Assembly: GCA_013115135.1 (NCBI GenBank)
Contig: JABANP010000514.1
Span: 1-37,071 of the forward strand
DNA from: Perkinsus olseni
Lineage: Eukaryota > Perkinsozoa > Perkinsida > Perkinsidae
Direction of reading: 5' to 3'
Length of the DNA stretch: 37,071 bases
Shown in pieces: positions 18,481-28,648 of the stretch (its first letter is position 1; each line of letters starts with the position of its first letter). The notes beneath the pieces were generated by a model. The model was not told the DNA's origin, made no database searches, and saw only the letters and a list, made by a program, of their open reading frames with translations. The translations under genes were made by a program, and so were the position numbers.

Positions 18481-18828
18481 CTCGACATAAACTGCAGGAC
18501 ATAGCAGGCGTCGTCGGGCAGGCGAGGAAAGTCGACTATTTGCTCAAACCCGAATACAAACTATATCAGTACAGACCTGAAGCACAGCTTGAGGTCACTA
18601 GCCACGTGCCCGACGGCGCTACGGGCCAACGTTTGAATCACTCTAAACTACACAGGTCCCGTACAGTAGCGCCAGACGGGCGCTTTAGCGCAGCGTCTTG
18701 CGTACAGTAGCGCCGTACTGTTCTGATTATATCATCGGCGAATTGAATTTTTGACTCCCACCTAGCTTCAAGGGTTGGGCCTCAGCATTGCGAAGCTAAT
18801 GATAGGTGGTCTTCATTGTTATCTTCAG

Positions 18829-19455
18829 GACTACCCTCCACAGGATAAAAGGCAGTGGTTCTCGGTCGATACTAACACGACCTTCTGCTCCTTTCGAAAC
18901 ATGCAGAGAGATGGAATACACTATCAAAAATGGTTTGATATTCGCGCCGACAGAACGTCAATGTCCACACGGTGTATCCTCTGCCCAGCGACTGATGGGC
19001 GACCAGAGTTCTTCGCTCGGTGAGGGAGATGTTGGTATGTGCTTGATATTGAATTTTATTCATGTCACAGGTACAAGGACAACGCCTTGCCCGACTACTA
19101 CTTGCCTGGCAACAACGGCTCCCGCTACAATTTCCCATATGATGTCGTTGGTGGAGATGCTAGCAAAGATCCCCTCATAATGTTGCATCCTTCGACTTTC
19201 CACAATCTGATGGAGAAAGCGCGCGCGGCTATGATTAGAACGAAGTCAAACTTCGGTGTCGATATGAACAAGCCTCCGCTGGACGAAGTGCAAGAACTAT
19301 GCTCGGCTATTGTCGATCTTTTCCGGCAGTTCTGGTCCTATGAGGAATTGTGTGATGCGTACTACAAGAGGTTGGAAGAGGCTGTCAAGGCTGGGGGACC
19401 GCGAGGGTGGCAACCCCCTCCTCCCGATTCCATAGTGAGCCAGTTCAGCGAGTAG
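18829..19455 (+). CDS. Family-1 protein, paralogue of 24733-25422, 5' end open
   Basis: Two exons, 18829-19019 and 19071-19455, separated by a 51-nt phase-2 intron (GTGAGGGA ... CATGTCACAG). The first exon starts at an acceptor TTATCTTCAG with DYPPQDKRQWFSVDTNTTFC and ends PATDGRPEFFAR; the second runs YKDNALPDYYLPGNNGSRYN to ELCSAIVDLFRQFWSYEELC and GWQPPPPDSIVSQFSE. The paralogue shares DYPP, a Cys-rich middle, the intron at the same codon before Tyr, and SYxxLCxxxY...GW...PD near the end. Function unknown. The true start is not fixed: an in-frame ATG at 18799 (MIGGLHCYLQ) or a separate leader exon are both possible. Confidence 0.6.
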
Positions 19456-19766
19456 ACGGGTAACGGCTGAGATTCGACACTTCCCTTAAACATGTCTCTG
19501 ATGGTATATCCATGATGATGCTGTTGTTGATGTTGTATGAATTCGGACAGTCGTTGTGCTGTGACGAGTGGGTCACAGGGAATCCGCCTGCTGATGCACA
19601 GGTCGAAGGACCATTCGGGCCACTCGTTCATTCATGCACCCCATTTGGACTCGGTGTGCCCGATACTCCAAATTCCCTTCCCCATTCGCGCTACTAACGA
19701 AACAACGTGCCTGATCGCGACACATCTTCGAAGGACAACTGCCTTAACATCACCATCACAACGTTG
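19456..19766. other. Intergenic, nothing recognised
   Basis: Sits between the family-1 gene and the 3' end of the convergent protease gene. Only short shadow frames. Confidence 0.3.
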
Positions 19767-20956
19767 CTAATTCCTGAGTAGAGCTATCTTATGATCATCG
19801 AAGTTGACATAGATACTGTACGCCCAGAAAAATGGCGTCCCGAGTACACTGACCGTCCCAGACTGCAGCATTAGCCCTAGTTCGCCGCTTTCCACACCAA
19901 CACAGTAATGCTGCGGATATATCTTAATCGATACTGAATTGGAGCCGTCGTTTAGTTTTAGTTTCAGCACTGGCAAGTACTTGAAAACTCTCTGCTTGAC
20001 GTACAGGAAACCGTTTTCGTCCCGCCTGAACATCCTGGCAATCTTCTCGTCTTCATAACCCTTCCTGCGCAACTTCAATCTGAGTAACTTCTCGAGGTCT
20101 TCTAGTAAACCCGGGATGGCTACGGGAAAGATACGATTGGTCCTCCCGTGTCAATGATGGTCAGATTCGGGCCTGGATACTCGCTGGCACGACTCTCTAG
20201 CGGCAAGAGGCTCCTCCGGCCCCCTGACAACTTTACTGAGGACACCCATACAGTCGCGAGGGCTTCGTGGAATTTCTCTGAGTAAACAATCGTCTGCCAC
20301 TTGTGCTTTGCCGCTGTCGATTCGTCCAACTTCTCACCGAGCGTAAGCTGGCCGGTGATGCATAAACCATTTTGGGTCGTATTAGTCCTGAAGGTGTACG
20401 ACGGTCGTTCAATCAGGCCGTGGTCAACGAGGGAATCTATCAAGCTCTCGGAATCGTCTCGATATTCATACTCTTCCGGGTTCGTCGGAATTCTGGAAAG
20501 TCCGAAGAAACCATGCGGCTTCGACGGACTCCCCCAGTGAACGACTCTTGCCACCGAGAAGTCGAAATCGGCAGCCTCGCGGCCAGCCAGCACCAGCGAG
20601 CCCGAGCGCGGCACGCTTTTCAAGGTCGTGTTGTCTCCGAAGCGCGTCAATGGTAGCTCATCCTCTTCAAAGTCACAAGGATCGTCTTCGGGACAGAAGA
20701 AACACCCCGCGCCCGGTTCCTTGCAGGCGTCTTTGCCGTACTCCTGCTCATACCAATGCCCGTCCACCATCGTGAGATCCGGGTACCCCGAGTCCAGAAA
20801 CAACCCAATTTCTTGGCCATCGACGTTCACCGTGACAAAGCCTTCCTTGACAGGTATCGTCAGTGGCTCGGTGGGAGCCTGTGGCTCCGACGATGAAGCT
20901 TCGCTGAGGCTACTCAGCGTCGGTTGAAGCAGTACTGTAACGAAGGCTTTCCACAT
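19767..20956 (-). CDS. Pepsin-like (A1) aspartyl protease with one frameshift
   Basis: ATG at 20956 opens a 278-codon frame starting MWKAFVTVLLQPTLSSLSEA, a weak signal-peptide-like leader. The first active-site motif is GLFLDSGYPDLTMV (DSG), followed by a Cys-rich loop (CKEPGAGCFFCPEDDPC). The second is NLTIIDTGGPIV (DTG). Right after it the frame stops at 20120 and the coherent C-terminus continues one frame over to 19767, with VLGTPFFWAYSIYVNFDDHK, the A1-type closing segment. A one-base loss in a CCC run near 20127 explains the break, so the gene may be intact in the organism. Total about 390 codons fits the family. These proteases cleave proteins in secretory or digestive compartments. 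Confidence 0.8.
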
Positions 20957-20976
20957 CGTGAGTCACGATTCGTGAC
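20955..20976. repeat. hAT-type excision footprint, perfect, at the protease start
   Basis: V = ATCGTGAC; 22/22. The minus-strand start codon of the protease (20956-20954) overlaps its edge. Confidence 0.85.
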
Positions 20977-21084
20977 AGAGAAAACGAAAAAAACGTCCTT
21001 GCTGGGTTGTTGGTACGATTTTTCTGCCAAATTTTACATCTGCTGAAACTCGCGGTGAGCAATTAACATTTTTCACGCCTACAG

Positions 21085-23010
21085 CCTCAACTCCGTTTTG
21101 GCGCTCTCACGCTCACTCACGCCAAACGACCGGCCGAGATGTAAGTGGCGCAAGTTCGATCCCTGGCAGGGGTATTTTTCTTTCATTTTTTCAGGTATGC
21201 CGTATCTGAACCGTATGGTTGATTTATTTCTGGAGTACGAACCGGAAAGTTTGATTAAATTATTACGCGAAGTTGTGAACCTCGGCTGCAACTTCGATAC
21301 GGCCAGTCACCCCTCAGGATCTTACGTGGATCTGAAGAAAGTTTTGCAGAAATGTGAGTATCTTAGGTTGATCCGTGGAAGATACAAAGTAGGTTAGGTA
21401 ATGCTCATCCCCAAGCAAACCATTGCCTTCGAGAAAGCCGAGCGTTTTTGTTGTGGCATCTTGGACGGACGCAAGAGGCACTCTCAGTCCTTCTCGACGA
21501 GTCAGTCGGAGATCTGTAAGTGGGTAGGGGACGGATCTTTAGGGATTCTGTGATAGACCGGAGTCGACCTAAGATTCCTCCTCAGGCTGTTTCATTCGTG
21601 CTTCCCAATTTTTTCGCTATTCATCCATAGTCAATCGTTGCGCATCGGCGTAGAAAAAAAATTTTCGCAAAAAATTCCCAGCTGCGAGTGGTTTGATTAT
21701 TTATTACTTTCAGGGCGCTCGCCGTTGACTTCATAGCTCCTCTGAAGGACGTCGGGTTGTGGCGGCGGGTGGTCGATTTCGCTTTGGAGCACCCCGGTCT
21801 GCTGCCGCAGCTCATCCACGCAGTTGAGTATCATATTGAAAATGAAGGCATCGACACTGTGCCTGTGGAAGCTAGGTAGGGGGGAAGGGGGATATTTGAA
21901 AATTGCGTAAGATGAGATGGGTTGATTTTATGTCTTTTTTTGCGATTTTCCTTCCGTTGTGGGAGTTGGTCGTGGCTGGTGGACGAGCGAGTTGGGACCG
22001 GATGATGGCGCTGCTCCTGTTCAGAATCTAGCGCGGGATTAATTCGATTGGGCGTCTGAGACGATGGAAATGTGGAATCGTGCGTTCTACGATAGTTAAA
22101 ATATTTCGGCATTTCAGGCCGGCACAGATCCTCAGGAGAGTCCCTCAGGACTTCCTCGGTTGGCATGAACTTGCGGAGAATGTGGTATCAGCGTTGTCAC
22201 GATGCGAGCTTGAGGTGAGCGGTGTCGCTGAAAGAAAATCTGTCGAGTCCATACCGGATACTCGAGAGCTTCCAAAATTGAATTCGATCGGTTATGAAAA
22301 TCCCGAGCGCCTGAACGAAGCGGTTGTCGTTACCAGATAGGTAGAGGTTGCAACGGGCGCGATCGAGCGCAACTGAGCAACGTCCGAGGGGGTTCTCTCG
22401 GATCTATGTAGTGCTGCCCGGAAGTGCCGTTGTATCAGGTCACGTTGTTATCATCGGATGAAGATCTCCTGCGGGCGGAGTTGGGCACTTTAAGTGACAG
22501 GAGCCGGCGACGGGCACTCGGAGGAGTGCCGGTATATTACGATGAGAACACGTCTCGATGTAAGCCTGGTCGTACCAGACGAGATTAACTTCTTTTCGTA
22601 TGAGACAAAATTATCTTTTTTTTCGTTTGAGACAAAATTTTTCTTTTTTTCGTCTGAGACAAGCTCAGTCAGAGGAGCTCTCTCTTGCGTAGCCTAGCTC
22701 AAAGCAATCTCAATAGCGTGAAATATTTCGAAATTTCTAGTTTGTCACTCGCCCTCGACGAATAGTGTTAGGTTCGATCTGCAAGCGTTTGTTGCGGGAA
22801 CGGGTTGTAGCCCTGTCGCCGGAGAGAAGTCCAGAGGAGGGTTCATTGGCAACTGACGATCATGAGTGCTCCGTGGACTCCGGGGTGAGAACGGAGGTCG
22901 TCTCATCATCGATAACAGCATCTTGCTGCCAGGCTCTCTGCGTCGACGTTGACGGTCGGCTGGCTCATGCAGTGTGCGTCAGCGAGAACGAGGAGTTGGA
23001 GGATTCGTGA
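21085..23010 (+). CDS. VPS41-like C-terminal region, seven exons
   Basis: Exons 21085-21140, 21195-21353, 21398-21515, 21714-21875, 22118-22214, 22439-22559 and 22772-23010 join in phase with GT-AG introns of 54, 44, 198, 242, 224 and 212 nt. The product (about 317 aa) has the order of the VPS41/VPS8 alpha-solenoid: YLNRMVDLFLEYEPESLIKL, RESRAFLLWHLGRTQEALSV, DLALAVDFIAPLKDVGLWRR, RPAQILRRVPQDFLGW, LGGVPVYYDENTSRC, then CSIC as the first zinc-ligand pair of a RING-like end. VPS41 is a HOPS subunit for late-endosome and vacuole fusion. The RING second half is not canonical. The N-terminal WD40 part is absent: the divergent protease gene starts only 128 bp upstream. Confidence 0.72.
21141..21194 (+). 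repeat. 54-nt intron with tRNA-3'-half-like sequence
   Basis: GTAAGTGGCGCAAGTTCGAT, CCCTGGCAGGGGTA and a T5 run lead into CATTTTTTCAG. The B box AGTTCGATCC and TATTTTT ending match the tRNA-like introns, but no A box is present. Its length is a multiple of three without a stop. Confidence 0.4.
22588..22665 (+). repeat. Tandem ~31-bp repeat in a VPS41 intron
   Basis: Three copies of CGTNTGAGACAAAATT separated by T-rich spacers (TCTTTTTTTT), with a partial fourth (CGTACCAGACGAG) just upstream. Confidence 0.6.
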
Positions 23011-23764
23011 GCTTGTGTGAAAATCGCTCTCCGACTGGGTTCGGCTGATGATTGAAACATTTTGTGACACTTGTAACCATTTTGTGTGCTTCTGCTGGTT
23101 TGAATGGATTGCGTTTTGCAAAGTAAAGTGACGAACCTTGAGCCAGGGTGGCTAGCTTGGTAACCGAGTAACGCTTGAATTCTTGCGTTCTTGCAATTCC
23201 TCCACGACGGGAAAGTCGTTCGGAGATCGGGAAGGCCAGCGGACTGACGGTTACTGAGGAGATACAGTTGCACGGTCTACATGACACAACCTGTACACTG
23301 CTCATACGGGCATTATCAACTCCCATTCTCTCAAGTAAACTTTCTATCTGCCTACCTACCCTTCATCAACAATGTAGAATGCATTGGGAATGTAGTGGAA
23401 GAAGGCAACAAGGCTTGCAATCAATAATTAGGCGGTAGGGCCGAGATAAGGACAGTTGGCGGAGGCCGGTTTAGCACCGAGCCTCGAACCGCGAAGCGAG
23501 AGGAGCATATACAGCGTTACAGGTCACGGTCACTCGTGTGCGGCGTGCGTCCGTACGCGAGTGAGTGAGCACAAATGTCTGCACAATTAGACGGTAGTTG
23601 GCAGCAAGCGAGGCATGAACGAGCGCGTTCTACTATTCTGATCACACAAAAAATATAGCGGCGTTTAAATTCTTCACTTGCCCGCTTCCCAGGGAAGATA
23701 ACTGATTGCGTAGAAGACCAGTCGGACAGAAGTCTTCGAAGAAAATCCCTCTGGGTGAAGTTCG

Positions 23765-23786
23765 CCGGCTACTAGCCGGCGGCTGG
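23765..23786. repeat. hAT-type excision footprint, 21/22
   Basis: V = CCGGCTAG; one base of the third arm differs (G for A). Confidence 0.7.
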
Positions 23787-24396
23787 TGCCTGAGCACTGT
23801 GCTGGCTATCGTCACGGTAGCATCCCTGTGTAGCTGGGCCGACCGAAGCGCCCGCAGAATAGGACCCCGCCGTCCCTAGCGCACCGCCACTGAGTAACAC
23901 AACGGATTGCATCATTTGTAGGTAGGTGGATAAGATAAGAGAAAGTAATAACCGTAGTCGTGTGCAGGGTAGACGCACCCGTACGCAGATACAGCGCACG
24001 CAGATACAAACGTGCTAAGGTCCTCTGGTCTTGAGAACACTGATCTGGACACTAGGGCCACGATTCCACCACACTGTTCATCACGTGAATCCACAGCTCT
24101 GCTGATAACCTCTGAGCTCAATGCTTGGTCACGTCTCCGATAAGCGGCGCTTGGCCGGGCTGGAAACCGTCGCCTTCGGAGAGGCTCGTGCGGCGTCGCT
24201 CGCTAATCTAGGTGGCGTCAACGTCTTCGCGCGTTCTCTTCCATTTCCAACTACGGCCAGAAATTGCCGATTTTCGATTTCCGCGTGTCACCTATTTCAC
24301 CGACTTCAATTCACCTAGACAGTGGCCCAATTTCGATCTTCTCTATCACAAATTCCGAATCGGTGACGTTGCGAAGACTGGGAGGTTCAACCATCG

Positions 24397-24465
24397 GGCC
24401 CTGATGATCAGGGACTGCCTTAGGACAGGTTGATCCACATCGCGTCCTCACAGGATCATCCTGTG
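24397..24465. repeat. Two simple one-base-centre palindromes
   Basis: CCCTGAT-G-ATCAGGG near 24400 and CACAGGAT-C-ATCCTGTG near 24446. Neither has the third arm of a full footprint; the second is followed by GGAT, a shortened third arm. Confidence 0.6.
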
Positions 24466-24513
24466 GATAGTGGCAGTGACTAAATACATCCAGTGTTTAG
24501 ACCAAACAAACAA

Positions 24514-25422
24514 ATGTCACTCGGAAACTTCATCATCGGAGCATCCGCTACAGCCGCCTTAGTCTTCAACTTACCCCTTGGGATCGCAACCGGCCCGAGT
24601 TGCCCCTGATACAGCCACTTACGTGAGTCATGGATGCCTGATGTTCGCGCTGATGGGCCGTTGGCGAGGTCCCTCCTACGAAGAGCCCCTCAGGAATGGT
24701 TCGTAGTAATTCGTTACTCTTCTTCGCCTCAGGACTATCCCCCGAAGAGTACTCTGTCGTACTTCGATGTGAAGGAGAATCTAGCTCGCTGTTTCTATCT
24801 AGACGAGAACATCGCCGGTCACTTCAGGCAATTGGATATCTTCGTCAGGGAGACTAGAGTGCAGACCGAAGAAATCGGCTGCCCCGAGACTGAGACCCAC
24901 CCTGCCTTCCGAGCAGCGTAAGCGACAGATGATATCGAGCGTCTGAGCGGCGTTGTTCTTTGCAGTTACTCGGAAGGTCATCTTCTTGTGAACTATCGGA
25001 TCAAGAACTCGAGTACCGAGGGTCCTTGGCATGTTTTCGATGAGCCTCCTCCTGACGAAACTGGTTTGGATCCGCTCAGGGACTTGGATCAGTCTTCTTT
25101 CGTTCTCATCAAAGATAGACTGTTCGCGGCTGTGAAAAGGTTAGGTCTCCCACACAATCTCGAAATGACGAACATCTATGAGGATGGGATGGGTTCTCCC
25201 CTGGAGCATGCGTCGAAAGCCAGGAAAACAATAGTCAATTATCTTTTGAAAGTCTGTGACTCTGTGATCAGCGCCATCCAGGAGCAATACGGCAGTTACC
25301 GACAACTGTGCGCCAGAAACTACCACGACGCTCAGGGGGCCATAGACGCTGCTAGAGACGCCGGATGGAGCTTTGAGCCAGATCGTCACGATATACTTGT
25401 GAAGCCTCCCGTTAAGACTTAG
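24514..25422 (+). CDS. Family-1 protein with signal peptide, paralogue of 18829-19455
   Basis: ATG at 24514 opens MSLGNFIIGASATAALVFNL then PLGIATG, a good signal peptide, with a stop at 24607. The two main exons are 24733-24917 and 24966-25422, joined by a 48-nt phase-2 intron (GTAAGCGA ... GTTCTTTGCAG). They read DYPPKSTLSYFDVKENLARC to CPETETHPAFRA, then YSEGHLLVNYRIKNSSTEGP to SYRQLCARNYHDAQGAIDAA and GWSFEPDRHDILVK. How the leader connects is unresolved: a frame change at CCCC (24605), or an intron from GTGAGT at 24623. The shared intron position shows common descent with 18829-19455. Function unknown; secretion is inferred. Confidence 0.62.
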
Positions 25423-25564
25423 GCACTGAAGGCAGCACGCTAGATAATGATGTTGTGCACGGCTACTCAGTTTTTGTGTTTTCTTGAGTCTCATTGCCGA
25501 TCTGACAGCGAGAGCGGTAAGACGGTAGGCTCGAAGAGAAGCCCTTCACGGCGACACAACTCAA

Positions 25565-25616
25565 CGCAGTCCGTGGATGGGCCGGGCCCATCCACCATTA
25601 AACCTGGCAGGTTTGG
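25565..25616. repeat. Two simple one-base-centre palindromes
   Basis: GTGGATGGGCC-G-GGCCCATCCAC (11-base arms) near 25572, and AAACCTG-G-CAGGTTT near 25601. Confidence 0.7.
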
Positions 25617-25980
25617 TCAGTCTATCCTGCTCTTTGCTGGTGATCCGAAATTCAGAACCGTTCAGCGGAGTCCTGAGATTTCATCCAACTTTAGCGAAAC
25701 TGGCGAGCAGGGTGGTTGATAAGTGGAAAGGATCGTTACAAAGTTTCCGGGAAAGGAAAGAATTGTAACAGGAAAGAATGGGACCGGAAAGGAGGGAAAC
25801 TTTCCACTTCACGCGCGGCGAGCGAAATTTCCTTCGGCGTGCGATTTTTTTTCTTGCGCTAACGCGCAAGACTGTTCGTGGTCAAGTTGACCGATATCCT
25901 CCCATAGGTTTAGCGCCTCATCGTGACGTGGAAGTGCTAACACAAAGCTGAACCGAATTTACCGCGCTCAACAATCCCCC

Positions 25981-26002
25981 AGCTGGTCACCAGCTGCTGG
26001 TG
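25981..26002. repeat. hAT-type excision footprint, perfect, nested
   Basis: V = AGCTGGTG; 22/22. Inside the 819-bp hAT element. Confidence 0.85.
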
Positions 26003-26132
26003 GTGACTGAGTGGCGGCAAAAGTGCCCTCCCCCTTTCTTTAACAATCCATTACCCCTTCTCCGAGAAGGCTTCTCGTCCCTACGCTGTCGATTCGCCGC
26101 TATGATTACGACCAACTTGTTTAGGTAGTACA

Positions 26133-26185
26133 ACTCGGACAATACCACAGCCTTGGTAGTACCAAGGCTGTGGTATTATCCGAGT
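26133..26185. repeat. Long palindrome at the centre of the hAT element
   Basis: An 18-base perfect arm (core ACCACAGCCTTGGTA) on each side of a single G, extended by seven more pairs after one mismatch. Confidence 0.85.
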
Positions 26186-26768
26186 GGCAAAAGCTCTCAC
26201 TATGATTGGGAAAAATATTGGGCGCGCGATGCTGATAATATCAGCCTGATATCCCGCGGGCACCATTCAAATCTCGCTCGCCCAAAATTGCAGCTAAGCA
26301 ATTTCGCACCGAATGAATTCGATGAAGATGATTTAAGACATGCAATATGTGCGTTCTGCATTGGAGGACCCGAAATACCCGAAAAGTGGCAAAAACTGAG
26401 CAAAATTGGCGATTTTTTGAAAAATTTCCTTAAATTTGCATTCTTTCCGGGAGTATTCCTTCCTGGAAAGTTTCCTTGGGAAAGTTACGGAAAGGAAGAA
26501 TGATTCTTTCCACTTCAACCACCCTGCTGGCGAGATAATCCGTCAACGTCGAGCTGAGCTGAGGTTTCGTCGTACGCGCAGAACATAGTGTGTTTGCACG
26601 ATTGCGCGGGATTTCCGATGCACCAAAGATGAAATTCCAAAAGCGACCGGACCGGGGAGCACGGAAGACGCCCTCAGTCTGATCAAAGGCGGAGGAATCA
26701 TAGGTTGATGCACGTAATTCTCACAGTTGCCAGATTCACGAGGGCCCCACCACACGGCTACCCTCACG

Positions 26769-28369
26769 ATGATATTCGACCGTCCACTCTTCCTCGTGTT
26801 TCTCTTTATCGAAGAGGGCTTGGCAGAGATAGCGCTCAAGGTAAGGAGCTTCTCCAACTCAAGGTGGGGTCTCTCGTTCTCATTCCTCGTTCTCAAGTTT
26901 GATGAACATTCATGTAACCGAAATTCGGTTACCGAATGAATAAGTCTTAGACTCAGAGCCTATAAGCCTTCGCACTGTGACTCTGAATGGCAGCGCGAAG
27001 GCTTATAGAGGATATGGCTGATATGAGTCTTATGTGACACAGTCTCTGAGGATTATTCTATGCTCGACTCAAACAGACGAAAAGATTCCACTACCAAAGG
27101 GTCCCATCTAGCAGATCTCAAGCCTTGAGTAAGGCGATCATTCCTAGTCATTCCAGGCCTCTGGACGCCGCCCGATGCGCTCAACTACTGTGAAAAAAAG
27201 GCCGGCTGGGCAGGTGACGATCAGAGTAGTTCAACTGTCTATCATTCTCCTCAAAGAAGCCCCGCTCACGTCACGGCTCGAGATCAATCTTTCAGCATGC
27301 TTCTGTCAGGAAGCAGACCGCTGCGCTGTAGAGGCCCATGCATTCGGAAGTGACTCGGTGATGCGGAGAGGATTCTCTATCAAAAACCAGGAGCTCTTTA
27401 CCCCGGTAAAGCCAGGCCGGGACTGGGGTTATCACGACTGCCTACCTCCGCGTTAGTGGCAAGCGTCCGTTGGGGCGGTCTTCAGAGAAGGGAGATACGA
27501 AATCGATTACGCAACCTTGGGCGAGACCACGTAGGGTGACGAGTCCCGAGTGGCCACCGACTTTTTTCATCAGGACTTTGAGCAGAAGACCCGGTCTATC
27601 CTCCTCATGGGAGCCAATCGCTGAGGTCAACACTCTATGGTGGGTACCCGAGCCTGCGGGACTGCCTTTCACTCGCTATCTACCCGAGACTGAAGGCTTG
27701 GGATGCGAAGAGACCATCATCGAATGGGGAAAGGCGATGCTCAAGAACGAGCTGGGCTCGTCTGATAAGGCTTCTGCCATTCTTGCCGTAGCCAGAAAGG
27801 CCTTGAGGGGGTCTCAAATACGAGAGAACCGAGAGGCTAGTGCCGAGCAGCGCACCCATGAGTTCGGGTCCGATAAGGTGCGGTTTGAGGGCAAGAAGGC
27901 CGCTCATGATGCTGGTCTTCAGTCACCTCTGTACTCGACGATCACCTTTCTCCAGCATCCGGAAACGAATGGGTCCCTCGTGAGCTCCATCAAGTTCGTT
28001 GACTTTACCGTTCCCAGTCACTCAATCGAGTAAGGGGCCATTGAGTCAATGGCATTGACGCTCTTGTGGGAAAGTTCACGCTTCACCATGCAACGTTTCA
28101 GGATACCCCTCCTCAGCAAGAATCTTGATCTCTTGAGATATTGGACAGGAACAACTAAACAGCGCGACGCTGATGGCACTGAGATCACCCTGCAAGCAGC
28201 TGATTGGGGAATCGACGCGGAAGAAGTTAATATCAGTGAGAGTGAGAAAAAGAACCGCGCAGCTGCAACGATGATGGCCGTGGCCGCCGGCTGGCATGAA
28301 AGGCTAGCGCCCGGGAGGGACATAGTTAGAATAGAGTATAGACCGTACCACGGTCTACGGCAGCCGTAG
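26769..28369 (+). CDS. Family-2 secreted protein, copy 1, six exons
   Basis: Exons 26769-26840, 27157-27213, 27310-27405, 27457-27530, 27574-28029 and 28102-28369 total 1023 nt, 340 codons plus stop, every junction in phase. Introns are 316, 96, 51, 43 and 72 nt. Exon 1 gives MIFDRPLFLVFLFIEEGLAE, a putative signal peptide. Recognisable blocks are RCAVEAHAFGSD, SVGAVFREGRYEIDYATLGE, TLWWVPEPAGLPFTRYLPET, CEETIIEWGKAML, AILAVARKAL and, in the last exon, IPLLSKNLDLLRYW and MAVAAGWHERLAPG. The neighbouring copy shares all five intron positions, the best support for the model. I do not recognise the family. The AGW ending faintly recalls family 1. Confidence 0.7.
26916..26937. repeat. hAT-type excision footprint, perfect
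   Basis: V = AACCGAAT; 22/22. In intron 1 of the family-2 gene. Confidence 0.85.
26960..27008. repeat. Hairpin with 14-bp arms
   Basis: CTATAAGCCTTCGC and its exact reverse complement, 21 bases apart, in intron 1 of the family-2 gene. Confidence 0.75.
28038..28059. repeat. hAT-type excision footprint, perfect, intronic
   Basis: V = CCATTGAC; 22/22. In intron 5 of the family-2 gene. The matching intron of the neighbouring copy lacks it; collapsing the footprint to one V brings the first bases of the two introns into closer register. Confidence 0.88.
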
Positions 28370-28648
28370 GAGACATACCATCATGGGAGGTTCATGAGAA
28401 TGTGATCGACATTGCTGTTGTTGCTCTAAACAAGAGAACCCGCGTTTCTTACAGTTGGGGTAGAAGGCGTGCCAAATTGAGTCAGGAGGGTACGGGTTGT
28501 TGCCTACTAGCTAGCTTCCTTGGGCCCGATACCTCGACATTGCCCCAATGACACCTCGTCTTTTTGCTCTCCTTGTGGCTTTCTGTATCGACGTTGGGCA
28601 AGGAAGGGCAGCATTCAAGGTGAACAGGCATAAACTACTGTTCCTACC

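Larger units (their letters stand above)
23011..24513. other. 1.5 kb without a supported gene
   Basis: Several open frames of 65-115 codons occur on both strands but none shows a motif or convincing splice structure. CGCAGATACA occurs twice near 23985-24007. One excision footprint lies here. Confidence 0.3.
25708..26526. mobile_element. hAT element, 819 bp, perfect 8-bp TSD
   Basis: Both ends start CAGGGTGGTTGA and continue imperfectly as AGTGGAAAG. The 8-mer CTGGCGAG flanks it (25700-25707 and 26527-26534). The first eight TIR bases equal those of the element at 18162. No transposase is encoded. The right half holds an open frame with LSNFAPNEFDEDDLRHAICA and FCIGGPEIPEKWQKLSK that looks like genuine coding sequence, so a captured gene fragment is possible. 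Confidence 0.9.

Noticed and set aside
24623..24732. Leader intron of the 24.5-kb family-1 gene
   Set aside because: GTGAGT is a good donor but the reading phase with the signal-peptide exon does not close without a base change, so it was not asserted.
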